From NCBI GenBank assembly GCA_024693135.1, contig JAILLN010000065.1, positions 58,381 to 122,380 on the forward strand: a DNA stretch of 64,000 nucleotides, in the 5' to 3' direction. This document shows, in pieces, positions 9,901-18,036 of this stretch. The position numbers and the translations under genes were made by a program. The stretch comes from Lachnospiraceae bacterium (GTDB lineage: Bacteria > Bacillota > Clostridia > Lachnospirales > Lachnospiraceae). The notes beneath the pieces were generated by a model that saw nothing but the letters and a program-made list of their open reading frames with translations, was not told the DNA's origin and searched no databases. Position 1 is the stretch's first letter, and each line of letters opens with the position of its first letter.

Positions 9901-9940
9901 AAAACTCCGGGTCGCTGATCTTATCAAAATCAAATTCCAT
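6911..9940 (-). CDS. lacZ: GH2 beta-galactosidase (LacZ type)
   Basis: This enzyme hydrolyses terminal beta-D-galactosides such as lactose. Its 1009 residues match the classic five-domain LacZ. It has an N-terminal sugar-binding domain (WLNGHYVGYSEDSFTPAEF), an immunoglobulin-like domain, a TIM barrel and the C-terminal Bgal small-chain domain. Catalytic glutamates are visible in IWSLGNEAFGG (acid/base) and INCEYAHAMGNS (nucleophile). There is no signal peptide, so the enzyme is cytosolic and acts on imported substrate. It follows the sugar ABC permeases in the same direction. The ribosome region and 17 bp before it are nearly identical to those in front of pheT. Confidence 0.96.
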   Translation of the reverse strand: MEFDFDKISDPEFFEENRIPAHSDHPYFRTEEEAEAGASSFRESLNGIWKFAYTESLKTAVKEFYRMDYDCGSFGEIRVPSSIQMEGYGRPQYVNAQYPWDGHEEAEPGEVPVDFNPVGHYVKTFRVPERFGRGPVLITFEGVESGFALWLNGHYVGYSEDSFTPAEFDLSEYVDYEGLNKLAVMVFRFTSGSWCEDQDFFRFSGIFRNVWLFTVPKHHIIDLKIETRLAPDYRNAVLGLTVTLSGEADLVIELGEEGEAFYTEEKRMSGKKQITIPVEAPKLWSAEHPNLYVAEITVKNLEGGVEEVVAEQVGFRQFELKNGVMCLNGKRIVFRGVNRHDFSSFHGRAVSEAEIAQDLITMKRNNINAVRTSHYPNQTAFYRLCDLLGLYVIDETNLETHGTWDPIYRGLKPMEYAVPGDREEFLEMVLDRGRSMVERDKNHPSILIWSLGNEAFGGKNLLTLHDAFHAWDDTRLVHYEGVINDMRYPESTDMVSTMYWPVKTIREYLAEHREKPFINCEYAHAMGNSCGAMDYYTDYADEEPLFQGGFIWDYIDQSITAFDRYGQEYQAYGGDFDDRPNDGAFSGNGITYGRDRDPSPKMQEVKYDYQPVMIRFEGDDVIIRNRNLFTDTEEYSCMITVAREDKICAQITGKFAVAPLDEKRFSLPVEMPEVAGEYVITVSFLLKEDTLWASAGHEVAYGQKIVGKRIQTQRAPYPYRIARGICNTGIKGEGFEALFSDLRGGLCSYRYAGKELLKKMPKPNFWRPMTNNDLANLLPYRAGQWKLASMYLTHMKEEDGIMKGEPYEVEETEDGIRVTYRYHLPVTDEPELKLSYQAHSDGAVDVSLTMTESANAGELPEFSVIFALDADLQNLLWYGLGPEETYPDRIHGKLGVYANRVKENMAKYLVPQESGNHMGVRYAMLTDDGGRGILFEGENLCISALPYTPHEIDNAEHPFELPKPHYTYVRVGLMQMGVAGDDTWGAKTKPEHMIDNTKPLKLQFTFRGI

Positions 9941-10029
9941 TTTTTCTCCTCTATAAACGCATGTTTATCTGCTCTGTATGTCTTCTTTCATACATGCCGC
10001 CCCTTAAGGCCAGGTGCTTCCCGGCAGGG

Positions 10030-10857
10030 CTATTTCACGGCTCCGGTGATGCCCTCTGCAAACTGCTTCTGCAGGATGAAGAAGATGACCATCGTAGGAA
10101 CGGAGCAGAACAGCACGCCCAGCATCAGCACACCGTAATCCACGCTGTAGCCTGCCGCCAGGTTGGCGATAAGCATGGGCATGGTCTGCGCATCCTTGCT
10201 TGTCATGACTACTCTGGGCCAGAGGTAGGCATTCCAGGCGTTCATGAAGGTGATGACCGCGGCCGCGGCGTAGGTGGCCTTCATGACCGGCAGGTACATC
10301 CTCCAGTAGATTCCGAATTCGCTGACGCCGTCGATCCGGGCAGCCTCCATGATATCCACGGGAAAGCTACGGGAATTCTGCCTGAACATCATGATGAGGA
10401 AGGCCGTGGAGATGGCAGGCAGCATGAAGCCCCATACCGTATTCAGAAAGCCGAAGGTCGACATCATCTTAAAGAGGGGGATCATGGTGGCCACTCCGGG
10501 CACCATCATGGAAAGCAGCAATATCCCAAACAGCCTGTCCTTTTGCTTATCATGATATAGCTCAAAGCCAAAGCCCGCCAGGGAGCAGACGAACAGCGCC
10601 ACGATGGTCTGGGCCAGGGCATAGATGAAGGAATTGGTCATGGCTCCCCAAAGATCCTGGGACGCCAGGAGCTTCTGCATATTATTTGCCAGCTGTGTCC
10701 CGAAGATGATCTTTCCCCTGGCTACCTCCACGGTGCTGTTGGTGGCCGCCGTGGCCATCCAGTACAGCGGGAATACGGAAAGGAAGGATACGATGCCGAG
10801 AAAGATATAGGTGGGGATCAGCCGCCTCTGGACCATGGATCTGTTTTTCTTAATCAC
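10030..10857 (-). CDS. Sugar ABC transporter permease (MalG/CUT1 type)
   Basis: This inner-membrane subunit of a carbohydrate importer has about 275 residues with six predicted membrane helices (for example FLGIVSFLSVFPLYWMA near the N terminus). The EAA loop motif, EAARIDGVSEFGIYWRMYLP, contacts the ATPase. It is translated from a GTG. The GTG at 10857, with AGG 8 bp before it, fits better than the upstream one at 10866. It overlaps the end of the partner permease gene. No ATPase is encoded here, so a shared MsmX-like ATPase elsewhere is likely, as is usual for CUT1 systems in Firmicutes. Confidence 0.92.
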   Translation of the reverse strand: MIKKNRSMVQRRLIPTYIFLGIVSFLSVFPLYWMATAATNSTVEVARGKIIFGTQLANNMQKLLASQDLWGAMTNSFIYALAQTIVALFVCSLAGFGFELYHDKQKDRLFGILLLSMMVPGVATMIPLFKMMSTFGFLNTVWGFMLPAISTAFLIMMFRQNSRSFPVDIMEAARIDGVSEFGIYWRMYLPVMKATYAAAAVITFMNAWNAYLWPRVVMTSKDAQTMPMLIANLAAGYSVDYGVLMLGVLFCSVPTMVIFFILQKQFAEGITGAVK

Positions 10858-11746
10858 GTGTATCACCTACTTTCAGATTGATGAAGGCAAGGACCGCCAC
10901 CAGGACGAACACAAAGAAGGACATGGCGGATGCGTAGCCGAAATTCGCCACGCCCTGGCCGAAGGAGTTGTTGTAAATATAATGGGACATGGTTATGGTG
11001 GAGTTGGCCGGGCCTCCGCTGGTCAGGTTCACCGATTCATCAAAGAGCTGCAGCGTGCCGTTGATGGACATGATGAAGGTCATGATGATGGTCGGCCTCA
11101 GCAGCGGCACGGTGATATCCCAGAAGGTCTGCCAGGAATTGGCTCCGTCGATCTTGGCCGCCTCATAGACGGAATACTCGATTCCCTGCAGCCCCGCCAG
11201 ATAGAATACCATGTTGTAGCCGGTCCACCGCCACAGAAGAGCGATGATGATCACGGCCTTTGCCGATCCCGGCGTCCCCAGGAAGTTATAATTTTCCTTC
11301 AGGATCCCTAATCCAGTAAGGATATGGTTCATCAGTCCCTGTGTGGCAAATAAGGATTTGAAGATCAGGGAATAGGACACCAGGGAGGTCGCGCAGGGAA
11401 GAAAGACACAGGTCCGGAAAAATCCCTTGAACTTAAGGTCCTTATCATTGAGCATCTGGGCCAGCACCATGGCCAGCACCAGCATGATCGGTACCTGGAT
11501 CAGAAGGTACAGAAAGGTATTGCTCACCGAGCGGATAAAGAGCTTGTCCTGGAACATCCTCGTATAATTCCAGATCAGCGGGCTCGCCCATTTCATTCTG
11601 GAGGAAGGCCCTGTACGGAACGAGGTAATGAATGCCTGGATGATCGGATAGAAGCTCATGACTACCAGCAGGATGGTGGCGGGCATCAGATAGATCCAGC
11701 CTGCCCTCTCCTGCTTTGCCTGTATGCCTTTATGTCTTTTATTCAC
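10850..11746 (-). CDS. Sugar ABC transporter permease (MalF/CUT1 type)
   Basis: This is the second membrane subunit of the carbohydrate importer. It has 298 residues, with a first helix around WIYLMPATILLVVMSFYPII, five further helices, and the EAA loop YEAAKIDGANSWQTFWDITV. It starts at a GTG with an AAGGGGG ribosome site 7 bp upstream. It overlaps the start of the MalG-type gene by 8 bp, which indicates coupled translation. It lies downstream of the binding-protein gene, separated by two hairpins that probably lower its expression relative to the binding protein. Confidence 0.92.
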   Translation of the reverse strand: MNKRHKGIQAKQERAGWIYLMPATILLVVMSFYPIIQAFITSFRTGPSSRMKWASPLIWNYTRMFQDKLFIRSVSNTFLYLLIQVPIMLVLAMVLAQMLNDKDLKFKGFFRTCVFLPCATSLVSYSLIFKSLFATQGLMNHILTGLGILKENYNFLGTPGSAKAVIIIALLWRWTGYNMVFYLAGLQGIEYSVYEAAKIDGANSWQTFWDITVPLLRPTIIMTFIMSINGTLQLFDESVNLTSGGPANSTITMSHYIYNNSFGQGVANFGYASAMSFFVFVLVAVLAFINLKVGDTRD

Positions 11747-11764
11747 GATACGACCCCCTTATTT

Positions 11765-11794
11765 GATCCCTCGGCTTTTTAAGCCTCCGGGATC
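11765..11794 (-). terminator. Hairpin in binding-protein/permease gap (second)
   Basis: This is a nested stem: GATCCC pairs with GGGATC outside, and GGCTT with AAGCC inside. It lies after the first hairpin and before the permease start. There is no long T-run, so it is a weak terminator or an mRNA-stabilising stem. Confidence 0.4.
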
Positions 11795-11808
11795 TTTGAT
11801 TTGAAGAA

Positions 11809-11836
11809 ACGGGAAACCGGATAACCGATTTCCCGT
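11809..11836 (-). terminator. Intercistronic hairpin after the binding-protein gene
   Basis: A perfect 8-bp arm (ACGGGAAA/TTTCCCGT) extends to CGG/CCG around a TTAT loop, followed by TTCTT in the direction of transcription. Such stems after binding-protein genes typically stabilise the upstream message or end part of the transcripts. Confidence 0.55.
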
Positions 11837-11876
11837 CCCGCTTGTTTTAAGCCTATTCAAAATATCCGGCGGATGC

Positions 11877-13244
11877 TTACTGTGCTGCGCCTTCCATTTC
11901 GAAATTCAGCTGGTCTTCCGCATTCTTCAGTTCTTCCATGACATCTGCGCCATTGTTGATATTGATCATGGCCGCTGCCAGGTAGCGCCTGCAGGAATAA
12001 TGGAAGTCGTTCTGCTCGATGACCGGCACATGTCCGCTCATTTCCACGATCTGGGCATATACCGGGGTGTTGTTGAAGTATTCTACGCCTTCATTGTAGA
12101 CGTCGGACTTGCCGGCTGAGATGCAGCAGGTAACCACGCCGCCATCCCTCAGGGCGTTGTCATAGGTCTGGCTGCTGCCGCCGAAGGTAGCCGCCAGGAA
12201 CTTCTTTGCCAGCTCAGGATTCTTGGAGTTGGAGGTCACATACAGGGAGGAGCCGCCGTTTGCAGCATATCCGCCGCCGCCCTTGATGGTAGGCATATTG
12301 GTGATCTCCCACTTTCCGGAGTTCTCTGCCACCTGGCGGATGGTCGGGATGATCCAGTTGCCGTTCATGACGCCTGCCACCATGTCGCCCATGATGGTCT
12401 GGTCTGTATAATCGCCCCAGTCATTGGCCAGATAGCATACATTCTTCTCGCACATTTCCTTGATGATATTCACGATCTGAACCAGGGTCTCATTCTCAGT
12501 GATATAGGGCTTGCCGTCCTTGAACTGGGACATTCCCTCCGCCTGAAGCATCAGATAGAACAGGTCGTTGCCGTCGCCGTCCATGGAAAGCAGGTATTTG
12601 CCGGTCTTCTCATAGACCTTCTCGCCTACCTCGATGAATTTCTCCCAGGTGCAGTCAGTCATGTCGTCGATGGTATAGCCGGCTTCCTCAAGCAGGTCTA
12701 CCCGGTAAGCCATGATGCAGGTGCCGTTGTCCACAGGGAAGCCATAGTGCTTGCCGCCGATGGTGGAGTAGGAAAGCTTCTCTGCTCCGAAGTCGCTCCA
12801 GTCTGTGCCGGAATCCTCTACGTCGATCCATGCATCCGGATAATCCGCCACATACCTCTGGATATAATGATCCTGGAAAAGGACGATATCGGGAAGCTGG
12901 GAATAATCGCCGGAGGAGCCGGCCAGGGTGATGGCATTCTCAATGTCCGAGGACTGGGACTGCTCTACGATATTGAGGGTAAAGTCCGCATCCACGTTCT
13001 CCTTATAATCCGCCTCTGCTGCCTTCAGTGCAGGGATATTGAAGTTGGCATCCCATGCCCATACGGTCAGGCTGTTGGAGCCCGCTTCCGCCGCCGCTGC
13101 CGGTGCCTCTGCCTCTGCCTCTGCGGATGCATCCTCTGCCGCCGGTGCTTCTGCAGCCGGTGCCGGTGCCGCCTCGCCGCAGCCCGAAAGCAGTGCCGCC
13201 GCCATGGCTGTCGTCAACAGGATCGACAATAACTTCTTTTTCAT
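11877..13244 (-). CDS. Sugar ABC transporter substrate-binding lipoprotein (CUT1)
   Basis: This is an extracellular lipid-anchored binding protein that delivers a carbohydrate to the MalFG-type permeases. The N terminus MKKKLLSILLTTAMAAALLS is followed by the lipobox cysteine (LLSGCGE). An Ala/Glu/Pro-rich flexible linker covers about residues 22-50. The type 1 extracellular solute-binding domain follows (SLTVWAWDANFNIPALKAAE). The ATG at 13244 is chosen because GGAGG is 7 bp before it; an in-frame ATG 6 bp upstream is too close to that site. It heads the transport genes and follows the AraC gene on the same strand. The ligand is inferred to be a galactoside from the neighbouring lacZ and galT. 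Confidence 0.93.
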   Translation of the reverse strand: MKKKLLSILLTTAMAAALLSGCGEAAPAPAAEAPAAEDASAEAEAEAPAAAAEAGSNSLTVWAWDANFNIPALKAAEADYKENVDADFTLNIVEQSQSSDIENAITLAGSSGDYSQLPDIVLFQDHYIQRYVADYPDAWIDVEDSGTDWSDFGAEKLSYSTIGGKHYGFPVDNGTCIMAYRVDLLEEAGYTIDDMTDCTWEKFIEVGEKVYEKTGKYLLSMDGDGNDLFYLMLQAEGMSQFKDGKPYITENETLVQIVNIIKEMCEKNVCYLANDWGDYTDQTIMGDMVAGVMNGNWIIPTIRQVAENSGKWEITNMPTIKGGGGYAANGGSSLYVTSNSKNPELAKKFLAATFGGSSQTYDNALRDGGVVTCCISAGKSDVYNEGVEYFNNTPVYAQIVEMSGHVPVIEQNDFHYSCRRYLAAAMININNGADVMEELKNAEDQLNFEMEGAAQ

Positions 13245-13373
13245 GCTCATTCCTCCTTCTTTTGTGGCGTTCTTTCCGCCTTGCGTTTTTGCCGCCGTTT
13301 CAGCAATTTGCACAAACCACGGCCGTAATCTATTCGATTTATATACATAATAGCCGTCATTCGGCGGCTATTG

Positions 13374-13406
13374 TTTGTAAATTCGTCTATAAAATTTGCA
13401 AATTCG
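13374..13406 (-). promoter_or_regulatory. Tandem direct repeat, candidate AraC operator
   Basis: Two 12-bp copies, TTTGTAAATTCG (13374-13385) and TTTGCAAATTCG (13395-13406), are spaced 21 bp start to start, which is two helical turns. They lie immediately after the AraC stop codon and about 130 bp before the binding-protein ATG. This geometry is typical of AraC-family half sites. A palindrome AATAGCCG/CGGCTATT follows at about 13349-13372. Confidence 0.55.
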
Positions 13407-13407
13407 A

Positions 13408-14367
13408 TTATGATTCGGCCTTCTTCAGGTCCTCCGCCTCCCAGCCCGGTTCCACGCTGACGGCAAAGCTCCGCATGACAAAGGACCTTCCTCCCTTCCT
13501 GCGTCCCCATTCCCCGGGGGTCATGTCCGTGAAGCGCTTGAAGTTGCGGTGAAAGGTGGAGGGGGTGGAAAAGCCGGAAAGATAGGAGATCTCCTCCATG
13601 CTGTGGCTGCCCTGGCGAATCATCTCGCAGGCCTTTTCGATCCGGACCATATTGAGGTAATCTGCCGGCTTCATGTTGATGCCGTCTTCAAAGATTCTCC
13701 TGAACCGGCTCTCGCTCAGGCCCACGCTGCCGGCCAGGTCGCGGATATGCATGTCTTCGGCATAATGCTCCTCCACATAGCGCATGGCTTCCTTCACATA
13801 GCTGTTGATCTTCTGCTCCATGGTGGGGCTTTCCTGCTCCAGGTCAAGCCTCAGCACCCCGATCATGAGCTCATAGAGGAGGCCCTTGATGCTTTCCTTC
13901 CAGTATTTCTTCTGCTCCCTGCACTCCCCTAAGATGTCCCTTATGATGGCAGCCATCTCCGGGGCATGGGCCGCTTCCAGGAAGTAGGCCTTCTGGCTGA
14001 CCCTCCGAAACATCTCCTCCGAAGGGATCTTGGGATTGGGGAATTCATTTTGCAGGAAGCCCTTCACATCGATGAAGAGAAACTCCCATTTGCATAAGCC
14101 CCCCGGATCGCTGATGGTGGTATGGGGGATCTTTTCCGGGATCACCGTGAAATTTCCCCCGCCGTAGCGGTGTTCCTCTTCTTCGATCAAGAGCAGCCCC
14201 CCGCCGTAGGAGCAGTAGCCGATCTCCATATAGTTATGGAAATGAAGCATTCTTCCCATGCCCTTCCCATATTCCTGGACCCAGCCCTCTCCCAGCATCG
14301 GCAGCACATAAGAGTCCTCCGGCATGGTATAATACCGGAATTCGATTTTTTCCCTTTTCTTCTGCAT
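13408..14367 (-). CDS. AraC-family transcriptional regulator
   Basis: This 319-residue regulator has an N-terminal cupin-like sensor domain (MLHFHNYMEIGYCSYGGGLL) and a C-terminal double helix-turn-helix of about 100 residues. The domain shows IRDLAGSVGLSESRFRRIFE in the first helix pair and EEISYLSGFSTPSTFHRNFK in the second. It probably senses a galactoside or its breakdown product and controls the adjacent ABC/lacZ genes. Tandem 12-bp repeats directly behind its stop codon are likely binding sites. Only 3 bp separate it from the galT gene, so it appears to be expressed from the galT side rather than from its own promoter. Confidence 0.92.
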   Translation of the reverse strand: MQKKREKIEFRYYTMPEDSYVLPMLGEGWVQEYGKGMGRMLHFHNYMEIGYCSYGGGLLLIEEEEHRYGGGNFTVIPEKIPHTTISDPGGLCKWEFLFIDVKGFLQNEFPNPKIPSEEMFRRVSQKAYFLEAAHAPEMAAIIRDILGECREQKKYWKESIKGLLYELMIGVLRLDLEQESPTMEQKINSYVKEAMRYVEEHYAEDMHIRDLAGSVGLSESRFRRIFEDGINMKPADYLNMVRIEKACEMIRQGSHSMEEISYLSGFSTPSTFHRNFKRFTDMTPGEWGRRKGGRSFVMRSFAVSVEPGWEAEDLKKAES

Positions 14368-14370
14368 TCC

Positions 14371-15861
14371 TTACAGGCTTTTCGCAAACCGGAGAAATGC
14401 CCGGATCCCTTCCTCCGTCTGCTTATAGACTCCGGCATCCTCCAGCACCCGCTTAAATACAAGCCCGATCTCATCCTGAAGGATCCCGTCGATGTTTTCC
14501 TCTGTGATCTTCCCATATTTGGGCAGGAATCCCTCCGCCCAGTCTGCATGGATCGCAAGGGCCTTCTCCTCCCTTACCGGCTTCCCGGAAAGGATGCATT
14601 CCTTCAGGAGCCCCATCTCCTTTTTCAGCCTGCTGGGCAGGATGGCAAGGCCCATGACCTCGATGAGGCCGATGTTTTCTTTCTTGATATGATGGAGATC
14701 CGCATGGGGATGGTAGACCCCCAGGGGATGCTCCTTGGTGGTGATATTATTGCGCAATGTCAGGTCAAACTCAAAGGCTCCGTCCTTAAACCGCGCGATG
14801 GGGGTGATGGTATTGTGCTTCTCCCCCTCCGTCTCGGCATAAATAAAGGCATCCTCGTCGGTATAGGCCCTCCAGTTCTGAAGGATATGGTCTGCAAGGC
14901 CGATGAGCCGGTCCTTTTCCTTTGCCCTGAGGCGGATCACGGACAGCGGCCATCTTATGATCCCGGCCTCTACGTCCTCATAGCCCTTCACCTCGAATTT
15001 TTCCCGATACTGCGCCCTGGCCATGGGGAATTCGTAATTTCCGCCCTGGAAATGGTCGTGGCTTAAGATGGAGCCGCCCACGATGGGCAGATCCGCATTG
15101 CTTCCCACGATGTAATGGGGGAAGAGCCCGATGAAGTCAAAGAGCTTCTCAAAGCAGCTCCGGTCGATCTTCATGGGCACATGCTCCTTATTCAGGACGA
15201 TGCAGTGCTCATTGTAATAGACATAGGGGGAATACTGCAGGAAGAAATCCTGCCCCGCAAGCTTGATGGGGATGATCCGGTGATTGTCCCTTGCCGGATG
15301 GTTCATCCTGCCTCGGTAGCCTTCATTTTCCGCGCAGAGCAGGCATTTGGGATAGGAGGACTGGGGCGCGTTCTTTGCGGCCGCGATGGCTTTGGGATCC
15401 TTCTCCGGCTTGCTCAGATTGATGGTGATGTCCAGGTCCCCGTATTCCGTGGCGGTCTTCCACTTCATGTCCTTTTCGATCCGGTACCGCCGGATATAAT
15501 CCGTATCGCAGCTGAACCGGTAATACCAATCCGTGGCTTCCTTCGGCGACTGGCCGTACAGCCTGGCAAATTCCTTTCGCACATAGGAGGGCCTGGGGGT
15601 CAGGCAGCCCATGAGCTTTGTATCGAAGAGATCCCTCGCCGTCTGGTTGTCCTCCAGCACTCCCCTTTTCACGGCATCCGAAAGAAGCCCCTCCAGGATC
15701 TCCTGAAGCCCGGCCTCCCCCGCTTCCTCCTCCTCAAAGGAATCCAGGTCCATGACGCTTAAGATCCGGTTTGTGGCATAGACCCGGTCTGCTTCCTCCA
15801 GAAGGCCGGTTTTCAGCCCATATCCCACCAATTGTCCCACGTATTGGTTTACCGATGCCAT
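14371..15861 (-). CDS. galT: UTP-hexose-1-phosphate uridylyltransferase, class 2 GalT
   Basis: This Leloir-pathway enzyme moves UMP between glucose-1-phosphate and galactose-1-phosphate. Its 496 residues fit the Gram-positive class 2 family, which is unrelated in length to the ~350-residue E. coli type. The active-site region SILSHDHFQGGNYEFPMA is present, as is the later HPHADLHHIKKENIGLIEVM. The start ATG is preceded by AAAGGAG. It sits between ppk and the AraC gene, 18 and 3 bp away, and supplies the step after beta-galactosidase. No galK or galE is visible in the window. Confidence 0.95.
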   Translation of the reverse strand: MASVNQYVGQLVGYGLKTGLLEEADRVYATNRILSVMDLDSFEEEEAGEAGLQEILEGLLSDAVKRGVLEDNQTARDLFDTKLMGCLTPRPSYVRKEFARLYGQSPKEATDWYYRFSCDTDYIRRYRIEKDMKWKTATEYGDLDITINLSKPEKDPKAIAAAKNAPQSSYPKCLLCAENEGYRGRMNHPARDNHRIIPIKLAGQDFFLQYSPYVYYNEHCIVLNKEHVPMKIDRSCFEKLFDFIGLFPHYIVGSNADLPIVGGSILSHDHFQGGNYEFPMARAQYREKFEVKGYEDVEAGIIRWPLSVIRLRAKEKDRLIGLADHILQNWRAYTDEDAFIYAETEGEKHNTITPIARFKDGAFEFDLTLRNNITTKEHPLGVYHPHADLHHIKKENIGLIEVMGLAILPSRLKKEMGLLKECILSGKPVREEKALAIHADWAEGFLPKYGKITEENIDGILQDEIGLVFKRVLEDAGVYKQTEEGIRAFLRFAKSL

Positions 15862-15879
15862 AAGCTGTGCTCTCCTTTC

Positions 15880-18036
15880 CTATACAAGCCCCTTTTCCGG
15901 GGTGAATACCCGGTCATTCAGCATTTCTTCCTTCTTTCTCGCATTCTCCTTCGCTTCCCGGACAAATTCATCCTGGGCCCGCATGGCCTCTTCTCCCGGA
16001 GACTTCCTCACCCTCACGTATCTCCCCTCCGGCGTCAGGATGGAGGCCTTCTCGTTGTCATTCAGCTGTACATTCAGGATATGGATCAGATCGTCCATGA
16101 GGTTTCGCTTTTCCACCGGGAATAAGATCTCCACCCTCCGCTCCAGGTTGCGGGGCATCCAGTCCGCTGAGCCGCAATACAGCTCTTCCTTCCCCTCGTT
16201 GTAGAAATAAAAGATCCGGGCATGCTCCAGGTAATTCCCCACGATGGAGCGGACCGTGATATTTTCCGAGACCCCCGGGATCCCCACCCTAAGACAGCAG
16301 ATGCCCCTGACGATCAGGTCTACCTTTACCCCCGCGGCACTGGCCTCATAGAGGGCCGCGATGATATCCCGGTCATTGAGCGAATTCATCTTGGCGATGA
16401 TCCTGGCCTCCCTGCCGGTCTTGGCATTTCCCGTCTCCCTGTGGATCAGGTACAGGAACCGGTCCTTCAGCCAAAGCGGTGCCACGGACAGGCGGTTCCA
16501 GACCTCCGGCTCGGAATAGCCGGAAAGCATGTTGAATACGGCGGTAGCATCCTCCCCATAGGGATCGGAGCAGGTAAAGAAGCCGATGTCCGTATAGATC
16601 TTGGCTGTGGAATCGTTATAATTCCCGGTACCAAGATGGACATACCGCCGGATCCCCTCTTCCTCCTGCCGGACCACCAGGGTGATCTTGGAATGGACCT
16701 TTAAGCCTTTCAAGCCATAGATCACGTGGCAGCCGGCCTGCTCAAGCCTCCTTGCCCAGAGGATGTTATTCCGCTCGTCAAAGCGGGCCATGAGCTCCAC
16801 CAGGACCGTGACCTGCTTTCCGTTTTCTGCGGCCTCTGCCAGGGCGGCGATGATGGGGGAATTGCCGCTGACCCGGTACAGGGTCTGCTTGATGGCAAGG
16901 GTCTGCTCGTCCGAGGCCGCCTGCTGGATAAAGGATACCACCGGCTCGAAGGTCTCGTAAGGATGGTGCAGAAGGATATCATGATCCCGGATCTGGGCAA
17001 AGATGTCCTCCTCCGGATCCATGTATTTCGGCACCTGCGGCTGGAAGGGAGGCCGCCTTAAGTGATCAAAGCCCGGGAGGGAGGCGATCTTCATCAGCAC
17101 CGTAAGATCCAGGGGTCCGTTGATGAAATACAGATCGTCTGCTTCCGTCTTAAGCTCCTTCACCAGGAGGGAAAGAAGCCTCTTATCCATGCCTTCCCTT
17201 GCCTCCAGCCGGATGGCCCGGCCCCACTGGCGCTTTCTTACCTGCTTTTCGATCTCCAAAAGCAGGTCCGTATCCTCATCGTCCTCTACGGTAAAGTCCG
17301 CATTGCGCATGACCCGGAAGGCGCCGGAGGTAATGACCTTGTAATTCAGGAAAAGCTTATGGATATTCCGCTCGATGACCTCCTCCAAAAGGATCAGGGT
17401 CGTGCCCTCTTCCCCCTCCTCCGGGATGCTTAAGACCCGGGGAAGTCCGGAGGGCACCTGGACCATGGCAAATTCCGGCCCATCCTCCTCCCCCTTGATC
17501 AATGCGCCCAGGTTCAGGGAACGGTTCCGGATCAGGGGAAAGGGCCTGGAGGAATCCACGGCCATGGGCGTCAGCACCGGATAGACCGATTCCTGGAAAT
17601 ACCGGTCCACGTACTCTCCCTGGGCATAGGTCAGATCCTTATGCTTTTTGATCAGGTGGATCCCGTTCTTATTCATCAGGGGAAGCAGCACCCGGTTATA
17701 GGTCTGGTATTGGCTCTGGACGAAATCATGGGTGGCCTCCGTCAGCCTTTTTAGCTGCTCGGAAGGGATCATCCCCGCCAGGTCCGGCTTCCTGGAGCCG
17801 CTGTGGATGGCATCCTTCAGGGAAGCCACCCGGACCATGAAGAATTCATCCAGGTTGGAGGCGGTGATAGACAGGAATTTCAGCCGTTCCATTAACGGCA
17901 GGTTCTTGTCCCTGGCCTCTCCCAGGATCCGTTCGTTAAAGAGCATCCAGCTCAGCTCCCGGTTGGTATAATAAGCCGGGTTAAAAAAATCGATCTCCTT
18001 TTTCCTTTTTCCGGACTGGCTTCTTCCGATCTTCAT
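15880..18036 (-). CDS. ppk: Polyphosphate kinase 1
   Basis: This enzyme makes inorganic polyphosphate from ATP, and can run in reverse, in the cytosol or at the membrane face. It has 718 residues, normal for PPK1. The N-terminal domain contains YYTNRELSWMLFNERILGEA. The two phospholipase-D-like domains carry the histidines in GLKVHSKITLVVR and YVHLGTGNYNDSTAKIYTD, which match the conserved pair of the family. It overlaps the end of ppx by 4 bp, with its ribosome site GGGAGGGAG inside ppx, so the synthetic and degradative enzymes are translationally coupled. Confidence 0.97.
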   Translation of the reverse strand: MKIGRSQSGKRKKEIDFFNPAYYTNRELSWMLFNERILGEARDKNLPLMERLKFLSITASNLDEFFMVRVASLKDAIHSGSRKPDLAGMIPSEQLKRLTEATHDFVQSQYQTYNRVLLPLMNKNGIHLIKKHKDLTYAQGEYVDRYFQESVYPVLTPMAVDSSRPFPLIRNRSLNLGALIKGEEDGPEFAMVQVPSGLPRVLSIPEEGEEGTTLILLEEVIERNIHKLFLNYKVITSGAFRVMRNADFTVEDDEDTDLLLEIEKQVRKRQWGRAIRLEAREGMDKRLLSLLVKELKTEADDLYFINGPLDLTVLMKIASLPGFDHLRRPPFQPQVPKYMDPEEDIFAQIRDHDILLHHPYETFEPVVSFIQQAASDEQTLAIKQTLYRVSGNSPIIAALAEAAENGKQVTVLVELMARFDERNNILWARRLEQAGCHVIYGLKGLKVHSKITLVVRQEEEGIRRYVHLGTGNYNDSTAKIYTDIGFFTCSDPYGEDATAVFNMLSGYSEPEVWNRLSVAPLWLKDRFLYLIHRETGNAKTGREARIIAKMNSLNDRDIIAALYEASAAGVKVDLIVRGICCLRVGIPGVSENITVRSIVGNYLEHARIFYFYNEGKEELYCGSADWMPRNLERRVEILFPVEKRNLMDDLIHILNVQLNDNEKASILTPEGRYVRVRKSPGEEAMRAQDEFVREAKENARKKEEMLNDRVFTPEKGLV

